Of a stretch of 64,000 nucleotides of DNA, positions 34,584 to 43,331 are shown in pieces; position 1 is the first letter of the stretch; the number at the start of each line of letters is the position of its first letter. Position numbers and translations under genes: made by a program. A model generated the notes under the pieces. It searched no databases and had not been told where the DNA came from. It was given only the letters and a program-made list of their open reading frames with translations. Source of the stretch: Saccharibacillus kuerlensis DSM 22868 (GTDB lineage Bacteria; Bacillota; Bacilli; Paenibacillales; Paenibacillaceae); contig NZ_KB899285.1 in assembly GCF_000378145.1 (NCBI RefSeq), forward strand, positions 1-64,000. The letters are read 5' to 3'.

Positions 34584-34815
34584 ACCGGAATTCGAACAGG
34601 AATTTCGAAAAGAAGACAACCGTTTGAAGGCTGCAGTTGCCTTAATGAAGCTGCGCGAAGAAAACGGCCTTTCTCAGAGAGAACTAGCCAATCGTATTGG
34701 AAAACCTCAATCTACAATTGCACGTATCGAAAATGGGAGCATGAACGTATCTGTTCAATTGCTCGACGAGATTGCAGCCGGGATGGATAAGGAATTAATT
34801 ATTCATTTTAAATAA
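34540..34815 (+). CDS. HigA-like antitoxin with XRE helix-turn-helix
   Basis: A protein of 91 residues. The Cro/C1 HTH is at about 40-75 (REENGLSQRELANRIGKPQSTIARIENG). It neutralises the upstream toxin and should repress their promoter at the 34156-34179 inverted repeat. A strong AAGGAGG lies just before the ATG, in contrast to the toxin, so antitoxin should be made in excess. Confidence 0.9.
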   Translation: MSMIDKLIEQKKKNKPEFEQEFRKEDNRLKAAVALMKLREENGLSQRELANRIGKPQSTIARIENGSMNVSVQLLDEIAAGMDKELIIHFK

Positions 34816-34828
34816 CACACTTAACGGC

Positions 34829-34867
34829 GAAAAGAAGCGGCCGGGAGTTCTCCCGACTGCTTCTTTT
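34829..34867. terminator. Terminator, right copy flanking the toxin-antitoxin module
   Basis: Copy of 34078-34116, with C for T in the loop. It has A and T tracts on both sides and lies between the converging antitoxin and DoxX-like genes. Confidence 0.85.
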
Positions 34868-34883
34868 TTGATCCGCTTTCCAT

Positions 34884-35300
34884 CTAACGCTTGTCTTTCG
34901 GAGGACTTGTCGCCCACAGAATCCACCAGATGAACAGCGGCTGTACGAGCAGGCGAAGCCACAGGTAGATTGGCGGCGTGTACTCCTGACCAGGCATCGG
35001 GATATGCATGATGGCCGAATAGATATTGGCTGGGAAGATTAGGATCAGGAAGATCGAGATGATGATGCCCATTTTCCTGCGAATTGGCGGCACGAACAGC
35101 AGGATCGCCAGAATCCATTCGATCACGGCGGAGATCCAGACAACCCATTTGCGCAGCTCCAGCGGCAGGAACTTCGGCATCATGGCTGCGAAGCCGAGCG
35201 TTTCAACAAAGTGATAAATGCCTGCAGCTATGAACAGCAGCGCAAACAGGATGCGTCCAATCGTGCGCGGGACGGTTGTCGGGGGATTGCGGTCGCTCAT
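34884..35300 (-). CDS. DoxX-like membrane protein
   Basis: A protein of 138 residues with four membrane helices (RILFALLFIAAGIYHF near the N-terminus, then AVIEWILAILLFVPP, GIIISIFLILIFPANIY and WLRLLVQPLFIWWILW), the DoxX/MauE layout. The function is unknown. The second ATG (35300) is nine bases after AAGGAG; a nearer TTG and ATG (35309, 35306) are too close. Confidence 0.82.
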   Translation of the reverse strand: MSDRNPPTTVPRTIGRILFALLFIAAGIYHFVETLGFAAMMPKFLPLELRKWVVWISAVIEWILAILLFVPPIRRKMGIIISIFLILIFPANIYSAIMHIPMPGQEYTPPIYLWLRLLVQPLFIWWILWATSPPKDKR

Positions 35301-35381
35301 CGCCATCAACTCCTTGTCGGTTAAATTGCTTAATTATATTGACTATTACCCGCCAGCCGGCTTCCGTACACGGAACGATGC

Positions 35382-35412
35382 AAAAAGCGCTTCCATAGAA
35401 CATGGAAGCGCT
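35382..35412 (-). terminator. Terminator downstream of the first cellulase
   Basis: On the minus strand the perfect stem AGCGCTTCCAT/ATGGAAGCGCT is followed by TTTTT. Confidence 0.85.
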
Positions 35413-35459
35413 CGAACCGTTGTTTGAACTTATCCTGACTTAGTTAAATTTAGTTGAAC

Positions 35460-37154
35460 TTAAGACGCTGTGCCCGTAACGTTTGATCCGTTTTTCGTAA
35501 TTGTGTAGGTCACTTTTTCGCCGCTCCAGAAGTGGAACGTCAGCTTGACTGTGCCGTCGTTCGTTTCGCTGAAGAACGCCGGCTGCAGCTTGATTGTATT
35601 CGAAGTTGGGCTGAATGCCGTCTCGAACTCTTTGAACGAAGTCCAGTTCTGTGGGCCGGCGCTGCCGCCGTTTGCATATACAGCTTCCATTGTAGCCAGC
35701 TGATCGCCGTTAAAGGCAGTCGGGATCGAGAAGGAAGATGTTGTACCCGTCGCATTCGAGAGCTTCGGTGTCTGGTACAGTACGACATTGAACTTCCAAT
35801 CCGCACCACCGCTAAACTTGGCTGTGATTACTGCGTTTCTGCCGAGTGTACCGGAGGAGGTCAGCTGCGACAGGCGGGATGCCTTGAACGTCAGCGTGCT
35901 GCCGTTCAGCGTATAGTCCGTGCCGGATCTCAGGGCTGTACCGTTTACCGTAAGTGAAGACAGTGTGCGTCCGTTCAGGTTGAGCGTGACACTCTTGTCC
36001 TGCGCAGCGGCTCCCTTTTTCACGTGAATCAGATCGCTTGAAGCCGTTGCAGAACGTCCGCTCCAGCTTGCTTTGATGATATTGAACAGGTCGGCATCAG
36101 ACCATCTGTACTGGGTGCGGCTGAAGTGCTGACCGTTATCCCACAGCATCGAAGCGATTTGTTTCTGTTTCATGTAATGGCCGATGTATTCGAAAAATTT
36201 CAGTTTCTCGCCCTGTTCGATTACACCGGTGTTTTTGTCAAAGCCGAGCAGACCATACTCGCCAACAATGACCGGGATACCTTTGGCTACGAATGTATTG
36301 TAGACATTATCAAAGGTCGTTGTAATGTCGTTCTGCACTTCTTGATTGAATGTGGTATAGCCCGCGATGTTCACGCTGAACGGCCAGAAGCCGTAATAGT
36401 GGACGGTCGCGATAATGTTTTTGTCATTCCATTTGGAGATCGCGTTGTAAGTCGCAGTCATGCGTTCCTGCGAAGGCGAAGCTTCCAGCGTCGAGATGAC
36501 GAGCGGACGAGCCGTATTGCCTCCTCCGGAAGCGCGTACGATCCGATGGAACGAATCGTTCAACTCATTGAGCAGGCTCTGCTGTTTGGCTTCATCATGG
36601 GTGCCGCCGTCGGTGAAGCGCGGTTCATTGACGCTCTCAAACATCAATTTGTTCGAACTGTCTTTGAAGGCGTTTGCAATTTGAGTCCAGACCGCGTTAT
36701 AACGGGCGAGTGTCTGGGTGCGGTTGTTTTCCATTTTGCTCAGCCAGACCCATGAATCGTGATGTACATTGATCATGACGTGGAGGTTGGCGTCAAGTGC
36801 CCATTGAGTGACTTCTTTAACGCGGGCCATATAAGTGGGATCGATCGTATAGTTTGGAGCACCACCGATATGAGCGTCCCAGGTTACCGGAATACGGATA
36901 CTTTTATAACCTTGAGCGGCAATGTTCTGAATCAGTTCTTTGGTAATGCGGGGATTGCCCCAGGCCGTTTCATCGGAGCCTACTGCATCAAGCGAGTTGC
37001 CGAGATTCCAACCGGGCTGCATCGCTTCTACGTAGGACTGCATGGCACTCTGCGGAGCGGCGGCCGAAGCGGTGGAAGAGACAGGGAGCATCGAGAACAG
37101 CATGGCGGCGGCAAGAGCCAGCGCGGCAAACGGTTTGAACGATCTTTTTCGCAT
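35460..37154 (-). CDS. Secreted endoglucanase, GH5_4 with X2/Ig and CBM46 modules
   Basis: A protein of 564 residues. Signal peptide about 1-34. The GH5 catalytic domain runs to about 360, with acid/base Glu in FESVNEPRF and nucleophile Glu in PVIVGEYGLLG, and the HYYGFWPFS loop typical of subfamily 4. Next come an Ig-like X2 module (about 370-460) and a C-terminal CBM46 (about 465-564; NGSAGPQNWTSFKEFE-like, HFWSGEKVTYTI). The same domain order is known in Bacillus Cel5B enzymes acting on cellulose and xyloglucan. AAAGGAGA lies before the ATG at 37154. A paralog lies at 38660-40375. A cre site lies 45 bases upstream. Confidence 0.93.
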   Translation of the reverse strand: MRKRSFKPFAALALAAAMLFSMLPVSSTASAAAPQSAMQSYVEAMQPGWNLGNSLDAVGSDETAWGNPRITKELIQNIAAQGYKSIRIPVTWDAHIGGAPNYTIDPTYMARVKEVTQWALDANLHVMINVHHDSWVWLSKMENNRTQTLARYNAVWTQIANAFKDSSNKLMFESVNEPRFTDGGTHDEAKQQSLLNELNDSFHRIVRASGGGNTARPLVISTLEASPSQERMTATYNAISKWNDKNIIATVHYYGFWPFSVNIAGYTTFNQEVQNDITTTFDNVYNTFVAKGIPVIVGEYGLLGFDKNTGVIEQGEKLKFFEYIGHYMKQKQIASMLWDNGQHFSRTQYRWSDADLFNIIKASWSGRSATASSDLIHVKKGAAAQDKSVTLNLNGRTLSSLTVNGTALRSGTDYTLNGSTLTFKASRLSQLTSSGTLGRNAVITAKFSGGADWKFNVVLYQTPKLSNATGTTSSFSIPTAFNGDQLATMEAVYANGGSAGPQNWTSFKEFETAFSPTSNTIKLQPAFFSETNDGTVKLTFHFWSGEKVTYTITKNGSNVTGTAS

Positions 37155-37198
37155 GAATAATCTCCTTTTGTCTGGATATTTGTAAACACATATGTAAA

Positions 37199-37212
37199 TG
37201 TAAGCGTTTACT
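37199..37212 (-). promoter_or_regulatory. CcpA cre site of the first cellulase gene
   Basis: TGTAAGCGTTTACT matches TGWAANCGNTNWCA at all but the last position. It is centred about 50 bases before the start codon at 37154. Confidence 0.65.
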
Positions 37213-37291
37213 GATACTAAAATATCACACAAGAGATTTTGGAGACACCCCCATAATCAGCTGTAAAATCATGTCATAATTAGAGGTGTAA

Positions 37292-37319
37292 ACAAAAGAC
37301 GGCTTTCGCCGTCTTTTCG
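37292..37319. terminator. Terminator after the aminopeptidase gene
   Basis: The stem AAAAGACGGC/GCCGTCTTTT with a TTTC loop lies two bases before the end of the minus-strand gene and can act in both directions. Confidence 0.75.
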
Positions 37320-37320
37320 C

Positions 37321-38433
37321 CTATCCAATTAAATTTTCCGGATTGAGACCGACCAGCGAATCGATTACAAAACGTCCATTCTTGCTCACAAGCACGTCAT
37401 CGAAATAAATTTCTCCGCCGCCAAACTCCTCCTTCAGCAGCAAAACAATGTCCCAATGGATATCCGAAACGTTACCGTTATTGGCGTTTTCGTAAGCCTG
37501 TCCCAGTGCAAAGTGAAGACTGCCGTTAATCTTTTCATCGAAGCCAATATCATTCATAATCCGGTTCACGTAAGGGTTGGTGCCGATTGCGAATTCGCCG
37601 ATATAACGTGCGCCTTCATCGGTATCAAGCAGCTCGTTCAGCTTAATATTGTTGTCGCTGAGGCAGGACACGATCCGTCCTTTTTCAAACGTAAGCGATA
37701 CGGCGTTAAAGCTTTGACCCAAATAAGAAGCTCGGGTATTGAACGTGATTGTTCCTTCTACCGAATCGCGTACGGGAGCCGTATAGACTTCGCCGTCGGG
37801 TAGATTGACTTTGCCGTCGCACTTGATGGCCGGCATGCCTTGGACAGAGAAACTCAGGTCTGTATCTGGAGCCACGATTCGTACGCGATTTGTGGCATTC
37901 AGCAGCTCGGTCAGCGGATCCATAGCGGCGGACATACGGCTGTAATCCATTGTGCAGGTATCGTAGAGAAACTGGGTGTAGGCTTCGGTGCTCATTTCCG
38001 CAAGTTGGGCATAGGCTTTGGTAGGGAAGTTGAACAGAATCCATTTTTTCTTAATCTGTTCATTAAGGATCGGCTTGTACCATTTGCGATAAGCGTCGCG
38101 TTTGGCAGCTGGAACGTCCGCATATTCAGACACGTTGTTTTCGCCGAGCACGACAAGTACAGCGTCCACCTGCTTCATTTGTTCAAGCTTTACCGCCGCA
38201 TCGATCCGGAATTGTTCTTCGCTGCCGCCGAGCATCATACGTCGATTGACGGCGTAGTCGTTGTAATCGATAAAAGCCAGTCCGCCAGCCGCATGGATCT
38301 CATCGATAAAAGGAGCAAGGATATCGGCGTCGTGTACATCCATTGCCCGAATCAGCACTTTTTCGCCGGGACGTACGCTTGCGGAGTAATGAACGACCGT
38401 ACGGGCGAGCTGCTGCAATCTTGGATCTGTCAT
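37321..38433 (-). CDS. M29 family aminopeptidase (AmpS/PepS type)
   Basis: A protein of 370 residues, close to the family norm of about 410. Metal-binding motifs are seen in the C-terminal half: GEFAIGTNPYV, LHFALGQAYENANNGN and SDIHWDIVLL (His, Glu, Asp ligands). It is a cytosolic zinc or cobalt aminopeptidase. GGGAGGAA precedes the ATG at 38433; the upstream frame to 38505 has no ribosome site. It lies between two cellulase paralogs, all in one direction, but each with its own terminator. Confidence 0.92.
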   Translation of the reverse strand: MTDPRLQQLARTVVHYSASVRPGEKVLIRAMDVHDADILAPFIDEIHAAGGLAFIDYNDYAVNRRMMLGGSEEQFRIDAAVKLEQMKQVDAVLVVLGENNVSEYADVPAAKRDAYRKWYKPILNEQIKKKWILFNFPTKAYAQLAEMSTEAYTQFLYDTCTMDYSRMSAAMDPLTELLNATNRVRIVAPDTDLSFSVQGMPAIKCDGKVNLPDGEVYTAPVRDSVEGTITFNTRASYLGQSFNAVSLTFEKGRIVSCLSDNNIKLNELLDTDEGARYIGEFAIGTNPYVNRIMNDIGFDEKINGSLHFALGQAYENANNGNVSDIHWDIVLLLKEEFGGGEIYFDDVLVSKNGRFVIDSLVGLNPENLIG

Positions 38434-38576
38434 AGAAATTCCTCCCGGACTTCCGTTTTCCGGCGGGGCATGGGTGAATAGAAGCGCTGCCGGGAACGGA
38501 ATCAATGGTGACTAAAGCATAATGTCTTTTCTCGCTTAATCATAAGGCAAAAACAAAACATTGTCTTGCGAAGATA

Positions 38577-38618
38577 AAAAGCCGTCCGGCGCCGGGATTT
38601 CGGCACGGACGGCTTGAT
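38577..38618 (-). terminator. Terminator after the second cellulase gene
   Basis: On the minus strand CAAGCCGTCCG pairs with CGGACGGCTT and is followed by TTTTT. Confidence 0.8.
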
Positions 38619-38659
38619 TGAATAAGGTCATGCGGCATGCGCTCAAGCGGAAAGGTACC

Positions 38660-40375
38660 TTATTGAACAGGCTGACCGCTGACGCTCGTACCATTCTTCG
38701 TGATGGTGTAGGTCAGCTTGTCGCCGCTCCAGAAGTGGAACGTCAGCGTAACCGGATCGTTATCGCGCAGCGTGTCCAGCAGTGTTGGAGTCAGTACGAT
38801 CTTGTTGTTCTCATAATCCGGGCTGAATGTCCGCCCGAATTCCTTGAACGACGTCCAATCGTTCGGACCGGCACTGCCGCCGGAGACGTATACAGCCTCC
38901 ATTGTAGCCAACTTATCTCCGTTAAATGTCGCCGGAATGGCAAAGTCGGCTGTCGTACCGTTTGCAGCGTCCAATACCGGCGTCTTATGCACGCTTAGAT
39001 AGAAGTTCCAGTCCGGAGCTTTGGTGAACCCGGCTGTCAGCACCGAATTTATGCCGAGTTCGCCGGACGCAGTCAGGCGTTCCAGTGTCGATGCCGGAAT
39101 CGTCAGCGTCTCGCCGTTCAAGCTGTATTCCTTGTTGCGGACCAGACGGTTCCCGTCGGCTTTAAGCGACGTCAGCTTATTGCCGTTGAGCTGCAGCTGG
39201 ATTACGGCATCAGTTACCGCTTCTCCCTCACGGAGCTGAATCAGATCCGACTCGGCAACGGCAGAGCGCTGTTTTTGACCTGAACGAATCATCTCATACA
39301 GTTCGGGATCGGACCACTCGTACTGGGTACGGCTGAAATGCTGACCGTTGTCCCACCACATACCGGTTAGATGCTTTTCTTGCAAGTAGTAGGTCAAGAA
39401 TTCGAAGAACTTCAGCTTTTCGCCTTGTTCGATGACATCAAGGCCCTGATCGAAACCAAGCAGGCCGTATTCGCCAACAATGACCGGAATGCCCCGTGCG
39501 GTAAACGTGTTATACACATTGTCGAACGTTGTGACGATATCGTTTTTGGTCGTTTCATCGAAAGTTGTTGTACCGGCAATATTCACGCTGAACGGCCAGT
39601 AGCCGTAGTAGTGAACAGTGGCAATCAGGTTTTTGTCGTCTTTGAGCTGTTCGAACGTTTTGTACAGCTCGTCCATACGCTCCTGAGTCGGAGACGATTC
39701 CAGCGTGGACAATACGAGCGGACGGGTTGCGTTCTTTCCACCGGAGTTGCGAACAATCTCATGGAAAGACAGATTCAGCTCGTCAAGCATTTCCTGCGCC
39801 AGTGCTTCGTCAGTCGTGCCGCCGTCGCTGAAGCGCGGTTCGTTAACACTTTCAAAGGAAAGTTTGTCGGACTCGTTCTTGAAATGCTCCGCAATCTGCT
39901 TCCAGATCGCGTTATAGCGGGCAAGCGTTTCATCATGTTTGCTTTCCATATGACTGATCCAGAGCCAAGAATCGTGGTGTACGTTGATCAGCACATACAA
40001 ATTTTCTTTGCGCGCCCAGTCTACGACTTCCGCGACGCGGTCAAGATAAGCGGGATCAATCTTATAATCCGGAGCCGGTCCGATATGGTTGTCCCAGGTT
40101 ACCGGAATACGAATGCTGTTGAAACCTTGGCGGGAGATTTGCTTGATCAATTCGCGCGTAACACGGGGATTGCCCCAAGCCGTCTCGTCTTCTCCGACAG
40201 CGTCGAGCGAATTGCCCAGGTTCCAGCCGGGCTGCATGCGATCGACGTAAGTCTGCATCTTGCTCTTCGGTGGGTTGACGGCCGCGGAAGCGGTTCCAGC
40301 TGCAGGCAGTAGGGCAATGAGGAGCACAGCGGCAAGCAGCATGGCGAAAGCGGGCTTAAAGCGTCGTTTGAACAT
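38660..40375 (-). CDS. Second secreted endoglucanase, GH5_4 with X2/Ig and CBM46 modules
   Basis: A protein of 571 residues with the same domain order as the gene at 35460-37154, and very similar through the catalytic domain (MQPGWNLGNSLDAVG, FESVNEPRFSDGG, PVIVGEYGLLGFDQ). Signal peptide about 1-33. The C-terminal modules have diverged more (LNGNKLTSLKADGNRL, GPNDWTSFKEFGRTF). AAAGGAGG precedes the ATG at 40375; the longer open frame to 40720 runs back through the promoter into the ABC gene and is not real. A cre site lies 46 bases upstream. It is likely to differ in substrate range from its paralog. Confidence 0.93.
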   Translation of the reverse strand: MFKRRFKPAFAMLLAAVLLIALLPAAGTASAAVNPPKSKMQTYVDRMQPGWNLGNSLDAVGEDETAWGNPRVTRELIKQISRQGFNSIRIPVTWDNHIGPAPDYKIDPAYLDRVAEVVDWARKENLYVLINVHHDSWLWISHMESKHDETLARYNAIWKQIAEHFKNESDKLSFESVNEPRFSDGGTTDEALAQEMLDELNLSFHEIVRNSGGKNATRPLVLSTLESSPTQERMDELYKTFEQLKDDKNLIATVHYYGYWPFSVNIAGTTTFDETTKNDIVTTFDNVYNTFTARGIPVIVGEYGLLGFDQGLDVIEQGEKLKFFEFLTYYLQEKHLTGMWWDNGQHFSRTQYEWSDPELYEMIRSGQKQRSAVAESDLIQLREGEAVTDAVIQLQLNGNKLTSLKADGNRLVRNKEYSLNGETLTIPASTLERLTASGELGINSVLTAGFTKAPDWNFYLSVHKTPVLDAANGTTADFAIPATFNGDKLATMEAVYVSGGSAGPNDWTSFKEFGRTFSPDYENNKIVLTPTLLDTLRDNDPVTLTFHFWSGDKLTYTITKNGTSVSGQPVQ

Positions 40376-40420
40376 GTTGGCCTCCTTTGATATGTAAAAT
40401 ATGAATGGCGGCCACTTTTT

Positions 40421-40434
40421 TGTAACCGCTTTAT
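40421..40434 (-). promoter_or_regulatory. CcpA cre-like site of the second cellulase gene
   Basis: TGTAACCGCTTTAT matches TGWAANCGNTNWCA at all but the last two positions, at the same distance from the start as the site of the paralog. Confidence 0.5.
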
Positions 40435-40445
40435 TATTTACCCTG

Positions 40446-42098
40446 CTAAAGTACCAATGAATATAAAACGTTATCGAAAATATCGAAAAAGTAAAATATA
40501 TGGTCCACATTGCGGATCGCATGCAGGCGATGAGCCACAATAATAAGCGTTCGACCGCGAAAGTGATCCAGTACCGTTTCCATAATATGGCGTTCGGTAA
40601 TATTATCGAGAGCTGATACTGGTTCGTCGAGCACGACCATGTCACGATTTTGGACAAGAACACGAGCGAAAGCCAACCGCTGCTTCTCGCCACCGGACAG
40701 CTTGATGCCGCGCTCGCCAACCGATGTATTTAAGCCGTCGGGCAAACTGTGTACTTTTTCCCTCAGCAGCACGTCGCTCAGAGCTCGGCTCAGCCGATTT
40801 TCGTCCGCCGCTTCGTCGAAAACCAGATTCCCTCGCAGCGTATCGTCGAATACTGGTGCGTCCTGTGAGATATACGAAAGTCGGGCATACAGACTGTCGA
40901 GCCGAATCTTGTCGATGTCGGTGCCATCAATAAGCAGTTTTCCCGAATCTCTTTTCAGCAGACCCAGCATTAGCTTAACGAGTGTAGATTTGCCGCTGCC
41001 GCTGAGACCGACAATGGCGGTGGAAGAACCGGCGGGCAGTGAAAAGGAAATGCCTCGCAGCAGAGGAGGTTGTCCGCTGCCGTAACTGAAGGTGACGTTC
41101 TCAAATACGAGTTCTCCCTGCAGTTTCGTTATTTCAATTCCCTGCTCCAGATTGCCATCAGTGGGTGCATTGAGATACTGCTTGAAGCGATTGTAAGTTA
41201 CCCGATCCAACTTATAATCGACGTAGATGACATTGAATATTGCAATAGGCGAATAAACTTTGTCGATCAGCAGCAGAAGGGCAAGTGTCACGCCGAGCGT
41301 CGAACGCCCTGCAGCGATGTCCGAAATACCCAGCGCCAATACAGCAATCTTGATCAGAATGACCAGCAGCTCGAACAAGGCAAAAAACGATTCATGGATC
41401 ATTCGAATCTGTACATTTTTGCGAACAATGTCTTGGGCTGTGGCGTTCAGACGTTCAATCTCATGCTGATAGCGGCGGTTCAATCGAAAGACGACCAGCT
41501 CCATAAATCCGCGCACCGAATATCGGGACAGACTTTCTTGACTCGTCAGTAGAGATTCCTTGATTGAATAGAGAAAACGAAGAATCAGGTGCGTCAGGAA
41601 GAAGACAACGATGTAGCCGCCCGCAATAATTAGCATGATCGCCGGGTTATAAAGGCCAATAAAGAGCAGGCTGAACAGCAGCGTTGGCAGCAGCTCGTGA
41701 AGAATGCGCAGATAAAATCGATACAAGATGCCTGAACCGGCCTGCGCACCATTCTCGATCGTCTGGATCAATTCGCCTGTGCCCAGACTGCGATAAGCGG
41801 AATAGTCCATTCGTGAGATGCGGGAGAGCGCCAGCAGCTTGAGCTGCTCCGTCATACTTTTTGGGAGGAAGGTTTCCGGGTACTCCGAGGCATAACGGAT
41901 GACGGCACAAACGGCAAGTAGAGCGCCATACAGCAGGAGTGTTTTACTCAACTGGTTAAGATCCGAAGCCAAGGGGATAGCGTCAAGCAGACGTTGAAAG
42001 ATGTAAACGCCGTACGCACTGAATAATTGCAGAGCAAAGCCGAGCAGAATATACAGCAGAATCGTTTTTTTGTATAAAGAAACGCAGATTTTTAACAT
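40446..42098 (-). CDS. ABC exporter (permease-ATPase fusion), C-terminally truncated
   Basis: A protein of 550 residues. Six membrane helices lie in the first 300 residues. The ATPase domain has Walker A GLSGSGKST (about 363), signature LSGGEKQR (about 466), Walker B MVVLDEPVSALD and the H-loop VAHRL (about 519). Exporters of this type usually continue for 40 or so residues past the H-loop with a LD-G-I-E-G-H pattern; here the frame instead ends in an AT-rich, hydrophobic tail (IFYFFDIFDNVLYSLVL). The ATP-site core is complete, so it may still work. Substrate unknown. GAAAGGCGG precedes the ATG. Confidence 0.85.
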   Translation of the reverse strand: MLKICVSLYKKTILLYILLGFALQLFSAYGVYIFQRLLDAIPLASDLNQLSKTLLLYGALLAVCAVIRYASEYPETFLPKSMTEQLKLLALSRISRMDYSAYRSLGTGELIQTIENGAQAGSGILYRFYLRILHELLPTLLFSLLFIGLYNPAIMLIIAGGYIVVFFLTHLILRFLYSIKESLLTSQESLSRYSVRGFMELVVFRLNRRYQHEIERLNATAQDIVRKNVQIRMIHESFFALFELLVILIKIAVLALGISDIAAGRSTLGVTLALLLLIDKVYSPIAIFNVIYVDYKLDRVTYNRFKQYLNAPTDGNLEQGIEITKLQGELVFENVTFSYGSGQPPLLRGISFSLPAGSSTAIVGLSGSGKSTLVKLMLGLLKRDSGKLLIDGTDIDKIRLDSLYARLSYISQDAPVFDDTLRGNLVFDEAADENRLSRALSDVLLREKVHSLPDGLNTSVGERGIKLSGGEKQRLAFARVLVQNRDMVVLDEPVSALDNITERHIMETVLDHFRGRTLIIVAHRLHAIRNVDHIFYFFDIFDNVLYSLVL

Positions 42099-42132
42099 GA
42101 CAAAGCCGCCTTTCGAAATTAGGTTGAAGAGA

Positions 42133-42146
42133 TGTCCGACCGGACA
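42133..42146. promoter_or_regulatory. Candidate operator upstream of the ABC exporter
   Basis: TGTCCGACCGGACA has 6-base arms with a two-base centre and lies 35 bases before the exporter start. A local repressor is likely, but none is encoded beside it. Confidence 0.35.
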
Positions 42147-42495
42147 CAGTCAAGCGAGGATACATAAGTTTGATCAAAAAGGCAGACTGCCCCCTTGATA
42201 GCCGGTACGCGTTTTGATCCGGCCCGAAACTTATTTCCTCACAACTGTGCGGCAGAACATTCTCTCCAGTCACCCCGTTTCGAAAAGTTGAATTCACTAT
42301 AGCAAAAAAAGGGGGGGACAAATAAAAAACTTTTTCTCAATATGCAACTAAATGAGCGAATTGTTCGTTATTAAGGAAGAGAGCGGCTTCGACAGAATGC
42401 TTCGAATGGATATGAATACGGAGAATGAACATTTGAAACTTTTGTCCGAAGCTGCACGTAGATGTCTCCCAGAAAAATTTTTGGAGGCGAAACGG

Positions 42496-43188
42496 ATGAA
42501 CAAACAGACGACACTTAAAATGATGACACGGACCCTCAGTTTCCCGCTGGCGGTGATGTTGGCGCTGACAGCCTGTGGAGACGGTGAGAGCCGTGAAGTG
42601 CAGGACGCAGCGGATGTCGGTGTCGAGACGGCGGATGCCGCAGATGGGAATCAATCCGATGGTGCAAAAACGATTGAATCAGGAAATGCGAACCAACCTG
42701 GTACACCCATCCAACCCGGCAAGGCCATCGAACCGGGTACGCCGATTCAACCAGGAAAGGCGATCGAACCGGGCAAAGCCATCCAACCGGGTACCCCGAT
42801 TCGCCCAGGAGAACCGATCACTCTGGGTCAAGGAAACGAGCCGGTGAAGCTTGAGATTGCAGACACGCTGCTGTTCGATTATGACAAGGCCGAGCTGAAA
42901 CCGGAAGCTGCAGAGATGTTAGACGAGGTCGTTAAGGCGCTTGCAGATCTGAAAGGCGCTTCGATCGAAATTCAAGGCCATACCGATGATCGGGGTTCGG
43001 AAGAGTATAATCAGGAGCTGTCTAATAAACGTGCACAGGCAGTTCTCGAATATCTTGAAACCGCGGATCTGCCGAATGTGACATTCCAAGCAGTCGGCTA
43101 CGGGAAGACGCAGCCTGTGGAATCCAATGATACCGAGGCAGGGCGCAGCCGAAACCGCCGCGTGGATCTAGTTATTGATCCGGTTTAG
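42496..43188 (+). CDS. OmpA-C-domain lipoprotein with Pro-Gly repeat linker
   Basis: A protein of 230 residues. The lipobox is LTAC (Cys about residue 27). A linker of 5-residue repeats (QPGTP, QPGKA, EPGTP, EPGKA, RPGEP; about 70-110) leads to an OmpA-type peptidoglycan-binding domain (LLFDYDKAELKPEA, IQGHTDDRGSEEYNQELSNKRAQAV, GRSRNRRVDLVI). The DxxxLxxxRA and R-x-x-R-R-V residues that contact peptidoglycan are present. It likely tethers membrane to wall. GGAGG precedes the ATG at 42496; the upstream frame to 42352 has no ribosome site. Confidence 0.88.
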   Translation: MNKQTTLKMMTRTLSFPLAVMLALTACGDGESREVQDAADVGVETADAADGNQSDGAKTIESGNANQPGTPIQPGKAIEPGTPIQPGKAIEPGKAIQPGTPIRPGEPITLGQGNEPVKLEIADTLLFDYDKAELKPEAAEMLDEVVKALADLKGASIEIQGHTDDRGSEEYNQELSNKRAQAVLEYLETADLPNVTFQAVGYGKTQPVESNDTEAGRSRNRRVDLVIDPV

Positions 43189-43262
43189 GTATCCATATCC
43201 ATATAAGATAGCCATATAGGCGGACTTCGGCTGGAATTCGATACAATTCAAGCCAATAATAA

Positions 43263-43304
43263 TAAAACCCGTTCCTCGGCTCATGCGCCGAAAGGAACGG
43301 GTAA
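43263..43304. terminator. Terminator between the OmpA-like and NlpC/P60 genes
   Basis: ACCCGTTCCT-CGG pairs with CCG-AAAGGAACGGGT; the minus-strand side has the T-rich tail. Confidence 0.75.
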
Positions 43305-43331
43305 GTGGAAAATATGCGGTTTGATGAAAAA

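Noticed and set aside
34078-34867. Explanation of the twin terminators as independent convergence
   Set aside because: The 39 bases agree at all but one loop position, including the flanking A and T tracts and unpaired bases, which separate origin would not produce.
40376-40720. 115-codon N-terminal extension of the second cellulase
   Set aside because: It would pass through the promoter, the cre-like site and the end of the exporter gene, and would bury the signal peptide. AAAGGAGG marks the ATG at 40375.
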